From Chroococcidiopsidaceae cyanobacterium CP_BM_RX_35 (lineage in GTDB: Bacteria > Cyanobacteriota > Cyanobacteriia > Cyanobacteriales > Chroococcidiopsidaceae): a stretch of DNA of 10,303 bases. Below are positions 6,360 to 10,303 of this stretch, piece by piece. The position numbers and the translations under genes are program-made. Within the stretch, counting starts at the first letter, position 1. The number at the start of each line of letters is the position of its first letter. The stretch is taken from positions 1 to 10,303 of the forward strand of contig JAFAVL010000098.1 in the NCBI GenBank assembly GCA_019242465.1, read 5' to 3'. The notes below the pieces were generated by a model. That model had not been told where the DNA came from, did not search any database, and saw only the letters and a program-made list of their open reading frames with translations.

Positions 6360-6685
6360 GTACTTGGGAACAACTCACGATTTATATTGGAGAGTCAGAC
6401 CGTTGGCAAGGTGAACCTCTCTATATGGCTTTAGTTCATCAAGCACGACAGCACGGTATTACTGGGGCAACAGTCACGAGGGGAGTAGCAGGTTTCGGTC
6501 AACGTCAACATGGCGAAATCCATACTGCTCAAATCTTCGAGCTTGCATCAAATCTGCCGATGGTGGTGACTTTAATCGATAAGTCTGAGGCAATAGCGAT
6601 CTTCCTACCTGCGGTACAAAAAATGGTTCGGGCAGGAATTATTACCCAACATACCGTAACAGTTATGCACTACGCTCAGCCTTGA
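6356..6685 (+). CDS. DUF190 family protein (PII-like), partner of crcB
   Basis: The 109-residue protein belongs to DUF190 (PF02641), a soluble family with a PII-like ferredoxin fold often found next to crcB. The signature stretch at about 8-48 includes [21 protein letters not shown] and [15 protein letters not shown]. The C-terminal half shows the alternating strand pattern ending in TVTVMHYAQ. Its ATG shares ATGA with the crcB stop, and AGGAGG at 6345-6350 lies 5 bases upstream. It is therefore read from the riboswitch-controlled transcript. A sensor or modulator role for the fluoride channel, by analogy with PII, is inference; the biochemical function is not known to me. It runs into a convergent gene with a 9-base gap and no visible terminator. 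Confidence 0.92.
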   Translation: MSTWEQLTIYIGESDRWQGEPLYMALVHQARQHGITGATVTRGVAGFGQRQHGEIHTAQIFELASNLPMVVTLIDKSEAIAIFLPAVQKMVRAGIITQHTVTVMHYAQP

Positions 6686-6694
6686 AGATAATTG

Positions 6695-6952
6695 TTAAAG
6701 CTCTGAGGCGGAATCAGGTGCAACCACTTCGCCTTCGCCCAACTGCAAAGGCATCTCCTGATCAGTAACTAGATCTGTGAGTTCCTTGACCTGTAAGTTC
6801 ATTTGCTCACAAGCCTGCTTCAGTTCTCGTGAGAATGTGTTGAGATCATCACCATAGCCACATTGATGGGCTGCGGCTTCAATTCCCTGCTTTGCATTCG
6901 CTCTGGCACAGTCAACAAGTTCAGTGCCTTGCAGTGGAGTGGGGGATGCCAT
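6695..6952 (-). CDS. Small three-cysteine hypothetical protein
   Basis: I do not recognise this protein of 85 residues. It appears helical and acidic, with three cysteines at 15, 31 and 48 (DCAR, HQCG, QACE), spaced 16 and 17 apart. It ends in an acidic, disordered-looking tail (GEGEVVAPDSASEL). The irregular spacing does not match a familiar metal or redox motif. There is no signal peptide or membrane segment. The ATG at 6952 has only a weak GAG a few bases upstream. It is convergent with DUF190 (9 bases between stops) and lies 101 bases downstream of the amidohydrolase on the same strand, so it may be a third gene of that transcript. The clean frame and sensible composition suggest a real gene of unknown function. 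Confidence 0.6.
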   Translation of the reverse strand: MASPTPLQGTELVDCARANAKQGIEAAAHQCGYGDDLNTFSRELKQACEQMNLQVKELTDLVTDQEMPLQLGEGEVVAPDSASEL

Positions 6953-6969
6953 AGCTCAATCATTTATTA

Positions 6970-6993
6970 CTAGACAGTCGTTGCTAGACTATC
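6970..6993. repeat. Short tandem-like direct repeat upstream of the three-cysteine gene
   Basis: CTAGACAGTC (6970-6979) and CTAGACTATC (6984-6993) match at eight of ten positions, 14 bases apart. They lie 18-41 bases before the start at 6952, where a regulator could bind. This may be chance. Confidence 0.25.
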
Positions 6994-7053
6994 AGAAGTT
7001 TAGTCAGAGTGTATCCACCTATTGGGATATGGTGTTTGTCAATAAAACCTAAC

Positions 7054-8238
7054 TTAACTCTGCGGCTCGAAATACTTGTAAGCACTGTACGCCAAGGTGA
7101 TAACACCAGTGAGAATAGCAGATTCATCAACTTCAAATAGCGGGTGGTGCAATGGGTAATTGAGTACTCTATCTTTGTACCCCACACCCAGCCTAAACAT
7201 AGCACCAGGAGCGTGTTCTAAATACAGGGAAAAATCTTCAGCTCCAAGGGAGGGTTCGGTCAAGACTTGGACGCGATCGCCTCCCCAAGCTTCCTCAGCC
7301 GCCGTCTGCAACAACTGGGATAGAGCTGAGTCGTTTTGGATCCCAGGCACGCCAGGACGGTAGTTAACTTCACAACGAGCGCCGTAACACTGGCAAATAT
7401 TGCTGACAATTTGAGAAATCCAGCTATGTAGATTGGCACGAGTTTCGGGATGTAGTGATCGCACAGTTCCCACTAATCGGACTCGCTCGGCAATCACATT
7501 CGGCGCTCTACCACCGTTAATCTGTCCAATCGTTAATACCACTGGACGCAGAGGGTTTTGTGTCCGGCTAATCGCTTGTTGGAGCGCTGCAATCACCATC
7601 GATGCAATCCAGATCGCATCGATAGCTTCATGAGGTCTAGCACCATGACCCGATTCCCCTAGAATGATAATTTCCAGATCGTCTGCTGCCGCTGTTAAAG
7701 CGCCGTATCGAATACCGATTACTCCAGCTGGAATGGAGGGGTAAACGTGCAAAGATAAGATTGACGTGACGTTTTCCATCACCCCCGCTTGTACCATCCA
7801 GTTAGCTCCCTGGGCAGTCTCCTCTGCTGGTTGAAACAAAAAACGGACATTACCTGGCAACTCTGAACTCAGTTGAGACAAGACCATTGCTGTTCCTAAT
7901 CCCACCGTAGTATGGACATCGTGACCGCAGGCATGCATAACTGTCTGTTTACGAGACATGAAGTCCAGATTAGTGCGTTCTTGAATTGGTAGGGCATCCA
8001 TATCGGTGCGAATCGCCAGCAATCGGGGATCGCAGCCAATCCCTTGCACTTCGCCAACAACACCAGTTTTGCCTACAGCCTCTTGCACACGAACATCATG
8101 GGAAGACAAAACACCAGCGACATAGGCAGCTGTTTGGTACTCCTGACCACTCAATTCTGGATGACTGTGGATATGACGACGGATCTCAATGAGGCGGGGT
8201 GCTAGTTTTGTTGCTAGGTCTTTAATCCGGGTGAGCAT
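7054..8238 (-). CDS. M20D family amidohydrolase (N-acyl-amino-acid / hippurate hydrolase type)
   Basis: M20D enzymes cleave amide bonds of N-acyl amino acids, hippurate or auxin conjugates with a two-metal site in the cytosol. The 394-residue protein has the full set of motifs: RRHIHSHPEL (20-29), RTDMDALPIQE (77-87), MHACGHDVHTT (101-111) with ligands Cys104 and His106, QPAEET (136-141) with Glu140, and LSLHVYP (161-167) with His164. GHGARPHEAIDA (198-209) lies in the dimerisation domain, GAEDFS is at 332-337, and the last ligand His is in HHPLF (364-368). The start chosen is the ATG at 8238, which begins just where family members do. An in-frame TTG at 8310 would overlap the kinase gene and is unlikely. 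No Shine-Dalgarno is seen. It follows the kinase by 44 bases and may share its transcript. The precise substrate is not deducible. Confidence 0.93.
   Translation of the reverse strand: MLTRIKDLATKLAPRLIEIRRHIHSHPELSGQEYQTAAYVAGVLSSHDVRVQEAVGKTGVVGEVQGIGCDPRLLAIRTDMDALPIQERTNLDFMSRKQTVMHACGHDVHTTVGLGTAMVLSQLSSELPGNVRFLFQPAEETAQGANWMVQAGVMENVTSILSLHVYPSIPAGVIGIRYGALTAAADDLEIIILGESGHGARPHEAIDAIWIASMVIAALQQAISRTQNPLRPVVLTIGQINGGRAPNVIAERVRLVGTVRSLHPETRANLHSWISQIVSNICQCYGARCEVNYRPGVPGIQNDSALSQLLQTAAEEAWGGDRVQVLTEPSLGAEDFSLYLEHAPGAMFRLGVGYKDRVLNYPLHHPLFEVDESAILTGVITLAYSAYKYFEPQS
7273..7280. repeat. HIP1 octamer
   Basis: GCGATCGC inside the amidohydrolase gene, a third copy of the cyanobacterial palindrome. 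Confidence 0.9.
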
Positions 8239-8282
8239 TGATGAATAAGTCGAATAGAACAGGGTATGGGGTGTAATTGTGC

Positions 8283-10052
8283 TTAGCGCCACCCCAAACG
8301 ACGCAAGCAAGGCACAACTAAGTAGTAGCTCACTCCTAGCCAGAAGCTAAGAGCAACACTCATAAAACCGAAAAAGGCGATGCTGAGACCAAACTCTAGC
8401 CAACTCGGTTGTGGGTAGAGGTGGAATAGAGCTGAGTTAAACAGATTTAGATTGATCAGAACAGTAATGACTGCGGTAGTACCAGATGCGGTCACGACAG
8501 CGTGAACCAGGTGATGACTTGGTAGACCTAGACCAAGGGTAAGCAGGGCAGCTGCAACTGCCACCAATCCGAGCCCTCCCCAGTCAACATGAGGTATTGT
8601 TACTAGCAAAACCAGCCAACCACAGCTATAGCCTAAAAGCCCCATCAGCGCTGCCACCAAATACCTTCGTCGCTGCCCAAAGCCTCCAGCTGCCGTCAAT
8701 CCCCATGCCGTTCCCAACCCAGCTGCTGCAAATAAGAGAATCTCCGCTCCAGCAGTTATTTGATTATCTGGGATAAAGCCAGGTAGCTTTTGATGCAAAA
8801 AATTAGCGACCTGAGCGCCTGCTGGCGACCAATAAGTCAAGACAAAACCAACCACAGCACCGACTCCCCCACCAATCACGCTCAGTACCATTCCCCGCAC
8901 CGTGTCAAAACAAGCTCCGAGCAGGTATGTGGTTCCCCTGACTAAAAACAGAGTTGTCTGAGAAACACCTTTGGTTAGGGTGGTGATATCTATGTGGATG
9001 GGTCGGGAATGAACTAAATGCTGTTGTGACCTTGCAAGCCGTGCTTGAATTGCGGCAGCAGATGCTGGTCGCTGGCGGGCATCTTCCTGCACCATGTCAT
9101 CCAACAAATCGGCAACACTAGGGCTAACAGCCACTTGCTCGCGCCACCGCAACTTTCCAGTCAATGGATCTTCCAATTCTGGCGGGTACTTGCCCGTCAG
9201 CAGCTGAATCATTGTCCGCCCTAGTGCATAAAAATCGGCAGTTGGTCCCACAACCCCCCCAGCAATCTGCTCTGGTGGACTGTAGCCAGAAGAAAATAAC
9301 CGCGTCGAACTAGCAGCAGCACGCGAACGAGCTGGACCAATCTGTTTTGCTCCACCAAAATCGATTGCGACCAACTGCCCTGTACTACTACGTAGCATCA
9401 AGTTTGAGGGTTTGAGGTCGCGGTGGATAATTCGGCGGCGATGCAACTCCTGTAAAATCTCCACCGCCTGATGCAGCCAGTCAAGCACCCGTGCCTCTGG
9501 GCACCCTTGGGGATATTGTGCGAGTACCTCTTCTAAAGTAGAACCATCAATTTTTTCCATCACCAGACAAGGCAATTGACGCTCTGGGTTCTGACCTAGG
9601 TGCAGCTGAAAGTACCCATCTGCATCAACTTGCGGGACGCCTGGATGCTGCCGCAGACTTGCTAACACAGCAGCCTCTTGCTCAAACAACGTTAAGGCTT
9701 TAGGTGATACTTCCACCAGCACCTTTAGTACACGCTCGGTTTGTTTTGTTAAATCCCAAACCGTGTAGATTGTGGCAAACCCCCCTGCACCTAACCGTTG
9801 GAGGGGAATGTAGCGCTCTTTGAGTCGTAAAGGAGAGCCACAACTGTTGCAAAAATTGTTTCCCCAAGTCTGAGGATAGGGATGCGGGCAATCAGGATTA
9901 ATGCAGTGAATCGCGGTCTTGACAGGCTGGAACACAACAAGAAAAGACGCAGGCTTTCTCGATTCTACAACTCTCTTAGCTGCCTCAATGGTTAGCGCAC
10001 CTCTGACAAAGAACAGGGTGTAAGGGAGAATGTAATAATATGTATGTATCAT
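8283..10052 (-). CDS. Membrane-anchored Ser/Thr protein kinase with N-terminal four-Cys motif
   Basis: This is a eukaryotic-type (Hanks) kinase of 589 residues from the ATG at 10052. Order: a CxxxxC...CxxC zinc-ribbon-like motif (Cys50, 55, 68, 71), then a kinase domain (about 81-340), a linker, and about six hydrophobic segments (390-408, 434-455, 464-487, 492-511, 514-536, 552-582). Kinase motifs are the Gly loop LGAGGFATIY (88-96), Lys110, catalytic loop HRDLKPSN (210-217), DFG (231-233) and SPPEQ (259-262), so it should be active. The Cys motif usually lies a few residues from the start in cyanobacterial kinases. Here 49 residues precede it, so the GTG at 9935 may be the true start, giving 550 residues. 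Neither start has a Shine-Dalgarno. It is divergent from an antitoxin gene and followed by the amidohydrolase. The phosphorylation target is unknown. Confidence 0.93.
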   Translation of the reverse strand: MIHTYYYILPYTLFFVRGALTIEAAKRVVESRKPASFLVVFQPVKTAIHCINPDCPHPYPQTWGNNFCNSCGSPLRLKERYIPLQRLGAGGFATIYTVWDLTKQTERVLKVLVEVSPKALTLFEQEAAVLASLRQHPGVPQVDADGYFQLHLGQNPERQLPCLVMEKIDGSTLEEVLAQYPQGCPEARVLDWLHQAVEILQELHRRRIIHRDLKPSNLMLRSSTGQLVAIDFGGAKQIGPARSRAAASSTRLFSSGYSPPEQIAGGVVGPTADFYALGRTMIQLLTGKYPPELEDPLTGKLRWREQVAVSPSVADLLDDMVQEDARQRPASAAAIQARLARSQQHLVHSRPIHIDITTLTKGVSQTTLFLVRGTTYLLGACFDTVRGMVLSVIGGGVGAVVGFVLTYWSPAGAQVANFLHQKLPGFIPDNQITAGAEILLFAAAGLGTAWGLTAAGGFGQRRRYLVAALMGLLGYSCGWLVLLVTIPHVDWGGLGLVAVAAALLTLGLGLPSHHLVHAVVTASGTTAVITVLINLNLFNSALFHLYPQPSWLEFGLSIAFFGFMSVALSFWLGVSYYLVVPCLRRLGWR

Positions 10053-10071
10053 ACTGTAAAGTAATACTATG
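10032..10071. promoter_or_regulatory. Candidate operator between kinase and antitoxin
   Basis: GTAATAATATG (10032-10042) and GTAATACTATG (10061-10071) are direct repeats with one mismatch. They flank an inverted repeat GTATG-TAT-CATAC (10042-10054). Ribbon-helix-helix antitoxins commonly bind such repeats over their own promoter. TAATAT-like sequence here could serve as a -10, but no -35 is clear. Confidence 0.45.
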
Positions 10072-10302
10072 AAACAAAGAATAGCAGTGACTTTGGATGA
10101 GGAGTTAGTCGCCTTTCTAGATGCCGAGTCTAGCGGTAATCGCAGTGACTACCTAAATGAAATAGTCAGCCAGTACCGCAAGGAAAGGATTAGGGCAGAG
10201 ATGATAGAAGCCATCAAGCAAGATGTGACTGATCCTGAGTATCAAGCAGAACTAGCGATGTGGGAATCCACTAGTGGGGACGGAATTGATGCCGAGGGGT
10301 AA
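10069..10302 (+). CDS. Ribbon-helix-helix antitoxin (CopG/MazE-like)
   Basis: The 77-residue protein begins with the ribbon-helix-helix pattern: a strand RIAVTLDEEL (4-13), helix VAFLDAES, then SDYLNEIVSQYRKERIRAEM (26-45) as the second helix. An acidic C-terminal tail (about 50-77) is typical of antitoxin regions that wrap around a toxin. Family members form dimers that bind operator DNA and neutralise the toxin. A start codon for another gene overlaps its stop by 14 bases, the usual antitoxin-toxin arrangement. It is divergent from the kinase with only 16 bases between ATGs, so its promoter must overlap the region read as the kinase N-terminus. No Shine-Dalgarno is visible. It could also be a lone CopG regulator, but the tail and overlap favour antitoxin. 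Confidence 0.8.
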   Translation: MKQRIAVTLDEELVAFLDAESSGNRSDYLNEIVSQYRKERIRAEMIEAIKQDVTDPEYQAELAMWESTSGDGIDAEG

Positions 10303-10303
10303 A
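10289..10303 (+). CDS. Start of a probable toxin gene, cut by the window edge
   Basis: ATG at 10289 lies in a different frame from the antitoxin and overlaps its last 14 bases. Only five codons (MPRGK) are in the window. A GGGGA run at 10276-10280 is 8 bases upstream and could serve as ribosome site. A basic MPxRG-like opening would suit a MazF/PemK endonuclease, but five residues cannot identify a family. Confidence 0.4.

Noticed and set aside
7016..7034. Hairpin CACCTAT / ATA-T-GGTG after the amidohydrolase as its terminator.
   Set aside because: The stem has a bulge and no T-run follows on the minus strand.
7037..7042. Consensus TTGACA on the minus strand as a -35 for the three-cysteine gene.
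   Set aside because: No acceptable -10 at 16-18 bases downstream.
8239..8310. TTG start at 8310 for the amidohydrolase, adding 24 residues.
   Set aside because: It overlaps the kinase coding end by 28 bases, has no ribosome site, and the ATG at 8238 matches where family members begin.

Overview
The window looks like chromosomal DNA from a cyanobacterium, probably a Nostocales or Chroococcidiopsis-like lineage. This is inferred from three copies of the HIP1 octamer GCGATCGC, from an AspRS that resembles cyanobacterial sequences I remember over most of its length, from a Ser/Thr kinase with the four-cysteine N-terminus common in cyanobacteria, and from a CrcB with the TTFSTYALD signature. No insertion sequence, CRISPR array, tRNA or rRNA was found.

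Left part (1-4500): an FAD-dependent monooxygenase-like protein (minus) is divergent from a small acidic protein (plus). Next come aspS (minus) and a small helical protein (minus). The small helical gene ends at a clear rho-independent terminator, so aspS probably has its own promoter.

Middle (4490-6700): a membrane zinc protease of the HtpX/M48B family (minus) is separated by a gene-free region of about 520 bases from a fluoride-resistance unit (plus). That unit has an extended -10 promoter, a fluoride riboswitch, crcB and a DUF190 gene. crcB and DUF190 overlap by ATGA, so they should be translated together. The 3' pseudoknot strand of the riboswitch is exactly complementary to the crcB Shine-Dalgarno. 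This suggests that fluoride turns on translation of the exporter.

Right part (6690-10303): a small three-cysteine protein (minus) runs convergent to DUF190. Upstream of it are an M20D amidohydrolase and a membrane-anchored Ser/Thr kinase, both minus, 44 bases apart and possibly co-transcribed. The kinase is divergent from a ribbon-helix-helix antitoxin gene. A second start codon, probably for the cognate toxin, overlaps the end of the antitoxin gene and is cut by the window edge. Inverted and direct repeats between kinase and antitoxin are a candidate autoregulatory operator.

Most of this is ordinary core genome. The most informative elements are the fluoride riboswitch-crcB-DUF190 unit and the toxin-antitoxin edge. 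I see no convincing, wholly undescribed system.
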